From assembly GCF_021440195.1 (NCBI RefSeq), contig NZ_JAJTSZ010000002.1, positions 744,001 through 808,000 of the forward strand: DNA of 64,000 bases, written 5' to 3'. The notes under the pieces were generated by a model, which was not told the origin of the DNA, made no database searches, and saw only the letters and a list, made by a program, of their open reading frames with translations. Within the stretch, counting starts at the first letter, position 1; every line of letters begins with the position of its first letter. Positions 9,638-18,534 of the stretch are shown here, in pieces. This DNA comes from Dyadobacter sp. CY356 (lineage in GTDB: Bacteria > Bacteroidota > Bacteroidia > Cytophagales > Spirosomataceae). The position numbers and the translations under genes were made by a program.

Positions 9638-10025
9638 AGGACGTCAGACCGTGCAGTTCAATAAGTTCTGTCAAAAAAAGAATGATCAAATATTCAGATT
9701 TAATCATTCCAAATTGAATTAATGTCTACAAGTTTGTCCTTATTTTAAATTCGTCCAAATAAATTTCGAAATTCTTCAAAATTTACAACTACTTCTAAAT
9801 TTAGTTAGATAATCATAGCTAAAAGTCAGGTTTAATGTTAAGGAATCTTAAATTTCACCAAACCTGCAACATTCAAATGCGCTTGGAAGTATTACCTATA
9901 CGCAAGCCGATTGGCACAGCTTAACACCGAAGAGATCGTTATCAATTAAACCAAAAAAAGCCTGATATCCTGATGAGATAATTTTACCTGGAAATTTTTC
10001 CTCCATAAAATAAAAATAATTTCAC
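9638..10025. other. intergenic region without a recognised gene
   Basis: This AT-rich, 388-bp stretch lies between the divergent PepSY and acyl carrier protein genes. A weak minus-strand box AATATTTG at 9687-9694 is one base off the -7 consensus and may drive the PepSY gene. I see no ORF of note, tRNA or strong hairpin. Confidence 0.5.
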
Positions 10026-10259
10026 ATGAATGATCAGCTCAGAGCTTTGTTTGCGGCCAACTCCGGCCTTCCGTTTACATCTATTAAAGACGAATCGAAT
10101 TTATCAAAAGATCTGGGGCTGGATAGTCTCGATACTGTTGACCTGGTTTTGCAAATGGAAGATATGTTCAAAATCGCCATTCCCGATGAAGAATATCAGG
10201 AACTACAAACCGTAAAACAGTTTTCAGATTATCTGATTAAGAAAAGAGCAGAAGCCTGA
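10026..10259 (+). CDS. acyl carrier protein
   Basis: This 77-residue protein has the acyl carrier fold and the LGLDSLDTVDLVLQMED motif; S34 in DSL is the site for the 4'-phosphopantetheine arm. The acidic helix II and the YLIKKR end fit a type II carrier protein. It is not next to fatty-acid or polyketide genes; the next gene is an antiporter 80 bp away. It may be a second, accessory carrier rather than the main AcpP of fatty acid synthesis. Family assignment is firm, pathway unknown. Confidence 0.9.
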   Translation: MNDQLRALFAANSGLPFTSIKDESNLSKDLGLDSLDTVDLVLQMEDMFKIAIPDEEYQELQTVKQFSDYLIKKRAEA

Positions 10260-10339
10260 AAATAATAATTATCAAATTTTTCAATCCATAAAAACATGCA
10301 TCATGGAAAAGATTTACGCTAAACCGTATCAATCTGAAT

Positions 10340-11944
10340 ATGCTTCACGAAAATCTTTTGATTACACTATTGCTGCTTTTTGCAGTTTCTATGATGATTA
10401 TGTTAGGCCAAAAGCTGAAAATATCCTATCCGATTTTTTTGGTTATAGCCGGACTGCTTATCACGTTTATACCCGGCGTGCCGCACTTCAAAATATCGGC
10501 CGATTGGGTTTTCATGGTCATACTGCCTCCGTTATTGTATCAGGCTGCCTGGAACACGCCATGGAATAATTTCTGGAAGTGGAAACGATCCATAGTAATG
10601 CTTGCTTTCGGGCTTGTTTTATTTACCTCCTGCATCGTTGCTTATTTTTCCAACGCTTTTATTCCTGGCTTTACAATGCCGCTCGGGTTACTTCTTGGAG
10701 CAATTATTTCCCCACCAGACGCAATTGCTGCCAATTCTGTTTTACAGGATATGAAAGTCCCCCGCCAAACGGTTACGATACTGGAAGGTGAAAGTCTGCT
10801 GAATGATGCTGCGAGTTTGATCGTTTTTCGCTTTGCATTGGAAGCTGTACTCACCGGCCGCTTTGTAAAAGAAGAAGTTGCCGCAGCTTTTATTGTAGTA
10901 GGATTTATGGGTATTGTCATCGGGATCGCATTTGCCGCCTTGTTCTATTTCATTCACCGCTACCTGCCGACAACACCAAGTATGGACGCAACACTTGAAA
11001 TCATTGCCCCTTATTTTATGTATCTGGTGGCGGAACATTATGGATATTCAGGCGTTATGGCCGTAGTCAGCGGAGGATTATTCATGTCATCCAAATCTGT
11101 AAAATTGCACAATTACGCTATTTCCAGGATGCATTCAGCCGCCGTAGGTTCTGTTATTGTGTACATTTTAAATGGTCTTGTTTTTATATTGATCGGACTT
11201 CAATTGCCACTTGTTGTAGCCGGTCTGCAAGGTTACTCCATCACCGAAGCGTTGAAATATGCTGTTGTGATTAGTCTGTTAACCATCATCGTCCGGATGT
11301 TATGGCTTTTTTTCACATCTTTCGTTCCGGGTTGGCTAAGTTCGAAAATCAGGACCAAGGCAGTTAAACAGAGTTGGCAAAGTGTGTTTGTAATAAGCTG
11401 GGCGGGAATGCGCGGCGTGGTTTCCCTGGCTTCTGCCCTATCGCTACCTATTGTATTAAACGATGGACAGCTTTTTCCACAACGCAATTTAATTTTGTTC
11501 ATCACCTTCACCGTCATTTTGGTTACGCTCGTTTTTCAGGGAATCACGCTGCCATTTTTAGTACGTTTTTTGAAGTTTGATGAAGAAAAGCCAGTCATAC
11601 CAAATTCAGTTCAGGAAGCTGATATTAACAAGCGTCTTCTGGCTATTGCGCTGAAAGAACTCAATGAAAATTACACCTGCGATGTAGCTGAAAACGAAAT
11701 GCTGCAAAGGTTTAAACTGGAACTTGAAAGAGATCTTTTACTTCATTCCCAGATTTTGGCATCAGACAAGCCCGACATAAGAAATGTCGATCGCTTTGGC
11801 CACGTAACCAATAACATTCTAAGAAATCTGAGGGCGGAATTATCACGGATGAGAAAAGAGAATTACTTCGATGAGGACGTTTTGAAAAAACGTGAAAAAC
11901 AGATGGACCTCGACGAAGTACGTCTCTATCACCATACTCATTAA
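10340..11944 (+). CDS. Na+/H+ antiporter, CPA1 family
   Basis: The 534-residue protein has about 12 membrane helices and a hydrophilic C-terminal tail of about 120 residues. It carries the CPA1 landmarks LLGAIISPPDAIAANSV and ESLLNDAASLI, where N155-D156 form the ion-binding pair. It should exchange Na+ (or K+/Li+) for H+ across the inner membrane for pH and salt homeostasis. The start at ATG 10340 fits, as TM1 begins at once. It may be cotranscribed with the acyl carrier protein gene (80-bp gap, no terminator seen). Confidence 0.9.
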   Translation: MLHENLLITLLLLFAVSMMIMLGQKLKISYPIFLVIAGLLITFIPGVPHFKISADWVFMVILPPLLYQAAWNTPWNNFWKWKRSIVMLAFGLVLFTSCIVAYFSNAFIPGFTMPLGLLLGAIISPPDAIAANSVLQDMKVPRQTVTILEGESLLNDAASLIVFRFALEAVLTGRFVKEEVAAAFIVVGFMGIVIGIAFAALFYFIHRYLPTTPSMDATLEIIAPYFMYLVAEHYGYSGVMAVVSGGLFMSSKSVKLHNYAISRMHSAAVGSVIVYILNGLVFILIGLQLPLVVAGLQGYSITEALKYAVVISLLTIIVRMLWLFFTSFVPGWLSSKIRTKAVKQSWQSVFVISWAGMRGVVSLASALSLPIVLNDGQLFPQRNLILFITFTVILVTLVFQGITLPFLVRFLKFDEEKPVIPNSVQEADINKRLLAIALKELNENYTCDVAENEMLQRFKLELERDLLLHSQILASDKPDIRNVDRFGHVTNNILRNLRAELSRMRKENYFDEDVLKKREKQMDLDEVRLYHHTH

Positions 11945-12446
11945 GATTTTTTTTCCCGCATTGCTTTGTCATCAGACTTTGCCATGAGCCATTTTATCGT
12001 TTAGGAAGCGATTCTTTAAGCCGTATCAAAAAATATTTTAAATTATTTTAAAAATATTTTTCAAGGCTTGGGAAATAATATTGGGCAAATGCCCCAAAAA
12101 GGCCTCTTGACAAAATACATTCAGAATAAAATTTTAAAAAATTACCCATTATCGATATAAAGTATTGAACGCGATTTATTTGTGATAAGATCATTGCTTT
12201 GCGCCGAACGGGTCAAAATCTTATTAGGCGCACATTTACGGAAATTGGTTACAATTCAGATTTCAATATTTAAATAATCCTATATTTTTCGTATACAAAA
12301 ATCGTTATCCGGCAGGAAACTTACGATAATGTGAGGTACCTTAATATGCGTAACTTGCATCATATGTACATATTATAAATATATGTATTATATTTGTGTC
12401 GTAATAAAAACAAGAACAACAGAAAAAGTTGTAAAAATAATTATCT
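11945..12446. other. AT-rich intergenic region with dyads
   Basis: About 500 bp contain no convincing gene. There is an AT-only dyad at about 12028-12061 (AAAAATATTTT against AAAATATTTTT) and a GCGCC/GGCGC pair around 12200-12231. Near the right end, a TATATTTG box at 12389-12396 could be the -7 element of the next small gene. Confidence 0.45.
12389..12396 (+). promoter_or_regulatory. putative -7 box for the small secreted protein gene
   Basis: TATATTTG matches TAnnTTTG and lies 50 bp before the ATG at 12447. No clear -33 TTG is found at the right distance, so the call is tentative. Confidence 0.35.
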
Positions 12447-12689
12447 ATGAAAAATGCAAACATAATGATAGCTCTGATCCTATTGGCATTGACTATCGCA
12501 ACAAGTGCTATTGCTTCAAACGAAGAAAAATCAAAAGTTACGCTGATAAATAAAGTATTGCCTGCTTCACTTCCAGTTTTGGATAGTCCGGCACCACAAC
12601 GTGTTAGTTTATCAGCAGAATCAACAAAAACTGCTATTCAAAAAGCAAACATTGTTGAGCTAAAATTGAAAAGCATCGATAAAAAATAA
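12447..12689 (+). CDS. small secreted protein of unknown function
   Basis: The 80-residue product starts with a clear Sec signal peptide (MKNANIMIALILLALTIATS, cleavage likely after AIA at about residue 23). The mature part is short, lysine- and serine-rich (DSPAPQRVSLSAESTKTA) and has no cysteine or recognised domain. The gene stands alone, with a long AT-rich leader and a strong terminator about 140 bp downstream. Function unknown; a genuine gene is likely because of the signal peptide and flanking signals. Confidence 0.6.
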   Translation: MKNANIMIALILLALTIATSAIASNEEKSKVTLINKVLPASLPVLDSPAPQRVSLSAESTKTAIQKANIVELKLKSIDKK

Positions 12690-12827
12690 TCGAAGCAAAT
12701 GCAGTCAGGAATGTGGGTAAGCTTAGGTATGAAAAATACTTATAATTTACTCCTTCCAGATACAGTTTTGCGAAGATTTATTGGTGTAAACAACAAATTC
12801 GGATTACTTCTGAGAATATAGCATAGT

Positions 12828-12859
12828 AAAAAGGCTCTGGCGCACGTCAGAGCCTTTTT
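12828..12859 (+). terminator. intrinsic terminator downstream of the small secreted protein gene
   Basis: A perfect 12-bp stem, AAAAAGGCTCTG (12828-12839) with CAGAGCCTTTTT (12848-12859), closes an 8-nt loop and ends in a T run. Confidence 0.8.
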
Positions 12860-12982
12860 GATTTTAAACAGAATTTAATTGACGATCAAGGATTTTCGAG
12901 GCATGCTTATTATAGGTGATCGGTTGCCAGGAGAATTTCGATGATCCTGTTAGACAGAGATTTAATTTAACATGTGTCAATT

Positions 12983-13522
12983 ATGGAAATCAAAGAAAAC
13001 GAATACAGTATTGAATTCAGTCAGGATTTTTCGGTGTCAGCTGAAATCCTTTTTGAAGCCTGGACCGCTGCCGATAAGTTAAAACAATGGTGGCATCCGA
13101 TGGGAGATTCTTTGTCAGAAGTCCATAATATTGTGGAGGAAGGCGGAGAAATTACCTATGATTTTGAAAAAGGTGAATTTCGTGTAACCGGAAAGTATCA
13201 GGAAGTAAAACTAAATGAGAACCTGGTTTACAGCTGGAACTGGGATTTTTCAAATGAACTTCCCGATGAAAAATACCTGTTGACCATTCGCTTTGAAAAC
13301 ACTGATTCCGGAAGCATTCTTCATATAAAACAGGAAGGATTACCAGGAGAAGAGGCAGCACTACCCCATCAGGATGCCTGGAAAACCGCTCTGGAAAACT
13401 TGAAATCATTTCTTGAAAACGCAGACACTCCAACTGACAGTGTGAAAAGTGACGAAGGAATGAATGACCGGTCCGGCGGATATAACGAATTGCCCGAGCA
13501 GGCAAAGGTTGGCGGTGGGTGA
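12983..13522 (+). CDS. SRPBCC / AHSA1-like protein
   Basis: This is a START/SRPBCC helix-grip protein of the AHSA1 (Aha1 C-terminal-like) group. Diagnostic parts are FSVSAEILFEAWTAADKLKQWW near the N-terminus, GKYQEVKLNENLVYSW in the middle, and the long C-terminal helix ALPHQDAWKTALENLKSFLE. Such proteins bind hydrophobic ligands or act as stress-linked factors. About 35 charged, low-complexity residues (DTPTDSVKSDEGMNDRSGG) extend past the domain. A GTG at 12974 is also in frame, but the ATG at 12983 is preferred. A terminator follows 13 bp after the stop. Confidence 0.82.
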   Translation: MEIKENEYSIEFSQDFSVSAEILFEAWTAADKLKQWWHPMGDSLSEVHNIVEEGGEITYDFEKGEFRVTGKYQEVKLNENLVYSWNWDFSNELPDEKYLLTIRFENTDSGSILHIKQEGLPGEEAALPHQDAWKTALENLKSFLENADTPTDSVKSDEGMNDRSGGYNELPEQAKVGGG

Positions 13523-13535
13523 TCAAAAACGATTG

Positions 13536-13568
13536 CAGGTTTCGGCTTAAATCCGAAACCTGTTTTTT
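13536..13568 (+). terminator. intrinsic terminator after the AHSA1-like gene
   Basis: The stem CAGGTTTCGG/CCGAAACCTG (13536-13545 with 13553-13562) has a 7-nt loop and is followed by six T. Confidence 0.85.
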
Positions 13569-13752
13569 ATTTGCTTACTAACCTATTCTGGTTCAAAAGT
13601 GTCTTTATTTCTGAGGTTACCTTGCCTGGTGAGTGTCCCGACGCATCGGGCTGAAAAATTTCACCCTCAGCATCAATCAATAACTTACCGCGGTTTCCCG
13701 GCTTCAAGATATGATTCCCAAATCGCGCCTTGCTGTGGGAGCTGCATCTGGT
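13567..13752 (-). pseudogene. remnant of a gene 3' end, no start codon
   Basis: On the minus strand, 61 codons are open between a TGA just above 13752 and the TAA at 13567-13569. The translation reads like real protein: RFGNHILKPGNRGKLLIDAE and later SGHSPGKVTSEIKTLL. There is no ATG, and no upstream coding continuation is visible before the DUF1080 gene. A beta-strand plus 'IDAEGEI' turn plus a terminal helix would suit the end of a thioredoxin-fold or redoxin-like domain, but this is a guess. It appears to be the leftover of a deleted gene. Confidence 0.45.
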
Positions 13753-13922
13753 TCATATGAACCCCGTTAAAATCTTTTAATTAACCGTAAGTTATTTAGT
13801 TTTTTGTCAAATATTAATAAAATTGAGTTCAACTTTAAGAACCCGTTCCGGCAATTGGCACAAAAATCGATTTATTTCAGATTTATAGGTAAATTGTGAG
13901 CTTATAATCTTCTTAAAAATTT

Positions 13923-14897
13923 ATGAGCAAAATATTCCTGACAAACCCCAAAAATCTTTCCCGGCACTTTTTACTTCCGGTGCTTTCATTGCTTATCGCC
14001 GCAGGTTCGGCTATGGCCAGTAATCTTGTAAAACCGCTTGCATCCCCGCTCGAAGGGCGTTGGGATATTACCGTTGACGTGGCAGGGAAACCTTCCCCAT
14101 CCTGGCTCGAAGTAAGACATTCGGGAAATCATACTTTAATCGGACAATTTGTTGGCTTCTCAGGAAGCGCCCGCCCTATCTCGGAAGTTCATTTTAAAGA
14201 CGGAAAATTATCCTTCGCCATTCCTCCCCAGTGGGAAAAAGGAGATAAAGATCTGACGGTTGAAGGCACACTTTCTGGCGAAAAACTTACCGGAACTATG
14301 AATACCGTTGATGGTAAAACATATAGCTGGACGGGCGTTCGCGCGCCTTCTCTGCGCAAAACAACACAACCTGTCTGGGGAAAAGCAATTCCATTGACAG
14401 GTGGAAATGAAATAAAAGGATGGCATGCAGAAGGAACAAATCAATGGGTTGCGAAAGATGGTATTTTGAAAAGCGATAAATCAGGAGCTAACCTGATCAC
14501 AGATGCCAAATATGGTGATTTCAAATTACACGTTGAATTCCGTATCCCAAAGGGAAGCAACAGTGGTGTTTATCTGAGAGGCCGTTATGAAATGCAGGTT
14601 ACCGATGGCAAAGGTTTGGAACCAGCCGTGGATCAATTGGGAGCGGTATATGGATTTATCAGTCCAAGTGAAATGATGGCAAAAGAGCCAGGCGAATGGC
14701 AGACCTTTGACCTGACACTTGTCGGCAGAATGCTGACGCTGGCTGTTAACGGCAAAACTGTGATTACAAATCAGGAAATTCCTGGTATCACTGGTGGTGC
14801 TTTGGATAGCAACGAAGGAGAACCTGGTCCGTTATTGATCCAGGGAGATCATGGTCCGGTTGAATATCGGAATATTGTCATTACTCCTGCCAAATAA
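13923..14897 (+). CDS. secreted DUF1080 protein (3-keto-disaccharide hydrolase type)
   Basis: The 324-residue protein has an N-terminal signal segment (LLPVLSLLIAAGSAMA, cleavage near residue 33), a lipocalin-like beta domain (about 40-140, LEGRWDITVDV) and a DUF1080 concanavalin-like domain (about 150-322). The last shows GNEIKGWHAEGTNQWVAKDG, FKLHVEFRIPKGSNSGVYLR and EWQTFDLTLVGRMLTLAVNG. Characterised DUF1080 proteins cleave 3-keto-glycosides made by GMC or Gfo/Idh oxidases. No such oxidase is beside it. A strong terminator follows. Confidence 0.85.
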   Translation: MSKIFLTNPKNLSRHFLLPVLSLLIAAGSAMASNLVKPLASPLEGRWDITVDVAGKPSPSWLEVRHSGNHTLIGQFVGFSGSARPISEVHFKDGKLSFAIPPQWEKGDKDLTVEGTLSGEKLTGTMNTVDGKTYSWTGVRAPSLRKTTQPVWGKAIPLTGGNEIKGWHAEGTNQWVAKDGILKSDKSGANLITDAKYGDFKLHVEFRIPKGSNSGVYLRGRYEMQVTDGKGLEPAVDQLGAVYGFISPSEMMAKEPGEWQTFDLTLVGRMLTLAVNGKTVITNQEIPGITGGALDSNEGEPGPLLIQGDHGPVEYRNIVITPAK

Positions 14898-14926
14898 ATC
14901 AGGAAAGATTTAAGGCAATAAATATT

Positions 14927-14967
14927 GAAAAGCAGTGATAAATCCGTTTATCACTGCTTTTCTTTTT
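14927..14967 (+). terminator. intrinsic terminator after the DUF1080 gene
   Basis: A perfect 16-bp stem (GAAAAGCAGTGATAAA, 14927-14942, with 14947-14962) has a TCCG loop and a T tail. Confidence 0.88.
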
Positions 14968-15014
14968 GATAAAATTATATATAACTATCGCATTATTTTA
15001 CAAAACAAAATCAA

Positions 15015-15022
15015 TAAATTTG
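15015..15022 (+). promoter_or_regulatory. -7 promoter box of the CAP-domain gene
   Basis: TAAATTTG matches TAnnTTTG. The predicted transcript start is near 15029, leaving a 16-nt leader to the ATG at 15045. This disfavours the in-frame TTG at 15036 as start. Confidence 0.45.
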
Positions 15023-15044
15023 GTAAACTTAAAGGTTGCCGCCC

Positions 15045-15716
15045 ATGAGATATTTTCTAATCTTTGGAATGTTTTTGGATGTGTATGCGCTCCTCAACAG
15101 TGGCAAGCTTGGGTATTACGGAATGACCGATGAAGATTTTTTTGCCTTGCCAAAGTTGCAGCAGATCATTCCCCTAACCGCGCCGGACACGTTACTGCTC
15201 GATGCGGCCATTTTCCAGGCCAGTAACGAAGCCCGTCGGAAAAACGGAATACCAATATTTACTTATGATTTCAGTTTATATCTTTCTTCGTCCAATCATG
15301 CTCGTTCCATGATTGTCTTTAACTTTTACAACCATAATAATCCTTACAGTAATTTTGAAAGGACGGCTTCCAAGAGAATTGAACTGATCACCAATCGTTT
15401 CAGGCGGACAGGAGAAAACATTGGCCAATATCAAACGTTGGTCACCAAACAGTGGTTTGCGGTTCACTGGGACAACAGGGAGCGGCGTTACGAATTTCTT
15501 GATTTGGATGAAAAAACAATTTGCCAGCCGTTTACCTATGCAGACTATGCACATTACTGCGTTCGCCAGTGGATGGAATCTGCACCGCACCGCGCCAACC
15601 TTTTAAATACCCATTATACTTATCTGGGTTGCGCAGCACGATTAAGCGCTGCACCCTACCAGGAAAAACGGGCACCCTATGGGAGATTAGTACAAAATTT
15701 TGGTGGCGAAAAATGA
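15045..15716 (+). CDS. CAP (SCP/PR-1) domain protein
   Basis: The protein carries the CAP superfamily blocks: an N-terminal helix with ASNEARRKNGIPIF, SSNHARSM (first CAP histidine), GENIGQY, and the C-terminal WMESAPHRANLLNTHYTYLG. Bacterial CAP proteins are extracytoplasmic and their activities are mostly unknown. The N-terminus (MRYFLIFGMFLDVYALL) is a weak signal peptide or anchor. At 223 residues it has an insert of about 45 residues (VTKQWFAVHWDNRERR) relative to minimal CAP domains. A TTG at 15036 is also in frame. Confidence 0.82.
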   Translation: MRYFLIFGMFLDVYALLNSGKLGYYGMTDEDFFALPKLQQIIPLTAPDTLLLDAAIFQASNEARRKNGIPIFTYDFSLYLSSSNHARSMIVFNFYNHNNPYSNFERTASKRIELITNRFRRTGENIGQYQTLVTKQWFAVHWDNRERRYEFLDLDEKTICQPFTYADYAHYCVRQWMESAPHRANLLNTHYTYLGCAARLSAAPYQEKRAPYGRLVQNFGGEK

Positions 15717-15782
15717 TAAAATGTCATTGATACAGATTATCTTAACGCAATTATTAGTCACTTCAATTTTACTCAATTAGTC

Positions 15783-16376
15783 ATGAAAAACCTCTTCCTG
15801 ATCAGTATTATCGTTATGTTAAATTCTGTCTGTTTCGCTCAGAATAAAAACACATTATTTTTAACTTATGCACTATCTAATCCTGAACCGATATACAACG
15901 GACACATAGACGGCGGCGCAGGTTATCGGCCGGTAGCTTCAAATTCTTTTGGGATCAGGTACCATTTAAAGAGTAACAAAATCATCACACTTGAAACCGG
16001 AATTGAATATTCTGACTATAAATTCAAGCTCGATTATGTTGACAACCCGGGTGTAGTCATTCCGGATGTGACGCAGAGTATTAAACTGATTTCAATTCCT
16101 GTATATGCTCACCTGACTTTTCTCAAATATCTGTTTATTAACGGAGGAGCACTTATTGATACCGAGATTAACAGGAAGAATAATGACATCAACAAACAAT
16201 CCGGCATTGGTTTCGGATTAGGTGCCGGTTTGAAATACAGGTTTAAAAATGTCGCAATTTTTGTCAATCCATTAATAGAACGTCATGCATTTATAGCCAC
16301 CGGAGGTTCTGACCATGGAAGCAGACGAAGCACGATCAACGCGGGCGGCCGGGTTGGTATTGGTTATTCATTTTAA
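15783..16376 (+). CDS. small outer-membrane beta-barrel protein
   Basis: The 197-residue product has a Sec signal peptide (MKNLFLISIIVMLNSVCFAQ) and alternating hydrophobic strands such as NSFGIRYHLKSNKIITLETG and GFGLGAGLKYRFKNVAIFV, ending in GRVGIGYSF with the terminal aromatic of outer-membrane barrels. About eight strands are expected, as in OmpW/porin-family small barrels. Its ligand is unknown. It is 66 bp from the CAP gene and may share its transcript. Confidence 0.75.
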   Translation: MKNLFLISIIVMLNSVCFAQNKNTLFLTYALSNPEPIYNGHIDGGAGYRPVASNSFGIRYHLKSNKIITLETGIEYSDYKFKLDYVDNPGVVIPDVTQSIKLISIPVYAHLTFLKYLFINGGALIDTEINRKNNDINKQSGIGFGLGAGLKYRFKNVAIFVNPLIERHAFIATGGSDHGSRRSTINAGGRVGIGYSF

Positions 16377-16386
16377 ACCAATTATA

Positions 16387-18054
16387 TCAATCCAAAACTG
16401 ATTCGTCGTTTATATATAGCAAATACCTTGTTTCAAGCGACTTCCCTCTTTTTTTGTGATCCAGAAAGCCCATTTTAAGTTTTGTAATATGGAAGTTTTG
16501 GGAAGATGAAACGATCTCTGCATCAATTCCGGACCTGATCAAACTATCGCCGACAGCAGCCGAGGTGTATAAGTAACACGGATTTTTATCAATAAAATCA
16601 TCCAGCTGATCAGTGGTTTTGATGAGATTGACACCTGCCGGTGCATAAAATTCGAATGCATAAGAAAACGAATGGTAGGATGCTACGGGAACGTCGTCAT
16701 CATTTTGTGAAATCATTTTTGCAGCACTCGCACCAGACTGATATTGAAGCAAAAAAGGATAGAAAAAGACAAATAGAAAAATATACAACATCAAAGCTGT
16801 GGCATATCCTCTGAAAAGTATTTTTCGCAGCACAATCTTATCCTTAAAAAGAGCTGAAATTATCGCGATCGAAACGGCTAAAACAGCTCCTATCCACGCA
16901 TTTTGTATATTGGTGATATAAAAAAGATACAGGATCAAACCGCATAGAATGTACAATAATCCACTTTGAATGCCTGCAAACCAGTTAAGTACCGGATCAT
17001 TTGCCTTTTGATATAAGAAATAGGCGGTGATTATGGCGAAGTATGGAAACTCAATTACGATGTAATGCGGTAACTGAAATTTGGATAAGGAAAACAACAA
17101 AAACGTAACCAGCGTACTGCCATAAAGAATCCAGCGGGAAGAATTTGTGTCTTTTTCATACCGGAATAAATAAACCAGTCCCCCAACCAATCCGGCAGAC
17201 CAGGGCAGGAATGCCCATAAAGTCGTGTGCAAAAAGAAACTTAGATCTCCGCTTCCTTTGATTGGACCGGTGTTAAAAAACCGGCCAAACTGACTATCCC
17301 AGAAAAAGAAACGCAGCCCCGAAACATTAGTCCTTCCAAAAACAATTTTTTCCGGATGCAGGTCAAACTGGACGTACAAACTGTATAATTCCGGCAGAAT
17401 AAAAACAAACGAAAGGCCCATCATAACCCACCAGCGATAGTTCAAAAACTGCTTCCACTGTTTTGTGATCACAAGGAAAATAAACCATCCAGATCCTATG
17501 GTAATCAGAATAAAAATTCCCTTTGTCATGACCGCACAGGCGATAAAAAATGCCGCTGCGACAATATGGAGCCAGTGTTTGCCTTTGTAAATATTGAGCA
17601 TATGCCATATGGCGGCAATTGTACAGGCAGTTAAATAGGGTTCTGCACGCACATCAAAATTAGCCAGCGTACTGTGCAGCGCCACGGTATAAAGCAATAA
17701 CGAGATTTTTGCAACGGTACTATTAAACAGATCACGGGCGGTTACGTAGGTGTAAAAAAGACTTAAAAGCCAGAAAAGGAAAGCCGGAAGTTTATAGGAA
17801 AAACCATTGATTCCCAATATTTTATAACTGATTGCCGCCATCCAAAAAGGAAAATGGGGTTTATCAAGCCAGTCGTGCCCGTCTCCGAATAAGTTTACCC
17901 AATCATTATGAAGTACGATATGTTTGGCAATTGTTGCGTACAAAGCTCCATCAGGTTCCATCACATCCAGCCATAAGCCGGGCATATTCAGCAAAATACC
18001 TGTTGCAAGCAACCAGGGAAAATAACGCTGCAAAGAAAGTTCAGTTAATTTCAT
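16387..18054 (-). CDS. glycosyltransferase family 39-like membrane protein
   Basis: This is an integral membrane protein of about 555 residues with a dozen hydrophobic helices. The first periplasmic loop holds MEPDGALYATIAKHI and DGHDWLDKPHFPFWM, the acidic and 'DKPP-like' motifs of PMT/ArnT (GT39/GT83) polyprenyl-phosphate-sugar transferases. It should move a sugar from a lipid carrier onto lipid A, protein or another envelope glycan. The open frame extends to a TTG at 18081, but the ATG at 18054 (MKLTELSLQRYF) fits. It is convergent with the barrel gene, 10 bp apart. Confidence 0.85.
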   Translation of the reverse strand: MKLTELSLQRYFPWLLATGILLNMPGLWLDVMEPDGALYATIAKHIVLHNDWVNLFGDGHDWLDKPHFPFWMAAISYKILGINGFSYKLPAFLFWLLSLFYTYVTARDLFNSTVAKISLLLYTVALHSTLANFDVRAEPYLTACTIAAIWHMLNIYKGKHWLHIVAAAFFIACAVMTKGIFILITIGSGWFIFLVITKQWKQFLNYRWWVMMGLSFVFILPELYSLYVQFDLHPEKIVFGRTNVSGLRFFFWDSQFGRFFNTGPIKGSGDLSFFLHTTLWAFLPWSAGLVGGLVYLFRYEKDTNSSRWILYGSTLVTFLLFSLSKFQLPHYIVIEFPYFAIITAYFLYQKANDPVLNWFAGIQSGLLYILCGLILYLFYITNIQNAWIGAVLAVSIAIISALFKDKIVLRKILFRGYATALMLYIFLFVFFYPFLLQYQSGASAAKMISQNDDDVPVASYHSFSYAFEFYAPAGVNLIKTTDQLDDFIDKNPCYLYTSAAVGDSLIRSGIDAEIVSSSQNFHITKLKMGFLDHKKRGKSLETRYLLYINDESVLD

Positions 18055-18534
18055 AAGCCGAGTGTTGGTATTTCTGTTCAATGTTAACCGTTTAAATGGA
18101 GTAAAATTTCGGTCAGAATCATTGATTACATAATGATAACATTAGCAGATACGCAGCTCAGGGCTGGATTTATGCAGTGCATTTCAAAAAAGTTTGAAAT
18201 GATTCAGAATATTTTTCAACTGACTGGCTGAGAGATAGAAAAATCTATACCATTCCACTTATCCATATGGAACTGATGTCAGACAGATGTTTCCAAGGAA
18301 AAAACTTTTACAGCCAGGATTTATTGAGAAAAAATATCCGCATGAGAAGATGCTCCCAACCGCCGTGAATTGATTCCGGAAAGTTTTTAAAAATAAAACC
18401 TGATTCCTGTTACCCGCCACCGATACTATCCCGACTAAGCTAGTACCCTTCTGACAGAAGGTTGAGCTTACAGATTTAATTCATTTTCCAAAGCACTATT
18501 GAGATCAGAAATTTTTATTAACCCGGCCCTCAAA
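18055..18534. other. intergenic region upstream of the LytTR gene
   Basis: No gene is recognised. The right part contains nested dyads: CCTTCTG-A-CAGAAGG at 18447-18461, flanked by AAGCT (18437-18441) and AGCTT (18465-18469). This could be an operator or RNA hairpin ahead of the LytTR gene. Confidence 0.45.
18437..18469 (+). promoter_or_regulatory. nested dyad upstream of the LytTR gene
   Basis: An inner 7-bp palindrome with a single centre base and an outer 5-bp pair lie about 65-100 bp before the ATG at 18535. LytTR proteins usually bind direct repeats, so autoregulation through this site is not assured. Confidence 0.35.

Noticed and set aside
10303..10569. 88-codon open frame overlapping the start of the CPA1 antiporter
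   Set aside because: The antiporter frame is strongly supported by motifs from its first residues, and this frame is a different reading of the same DNA with no recognisable features.
12028..12061. origin-like AT-rich dyad
   Set aside because: It is a single AT-only inverted repeat with no DnaA-box cluster or dnaA/dnaN genes in the window.
18355..18475. tRNA-like or riboswitch-like element before the LytTR gene
   Set aside because: Only a short nested dyad is present; no cloverleaf, T-loop or known aptamer core could be read.
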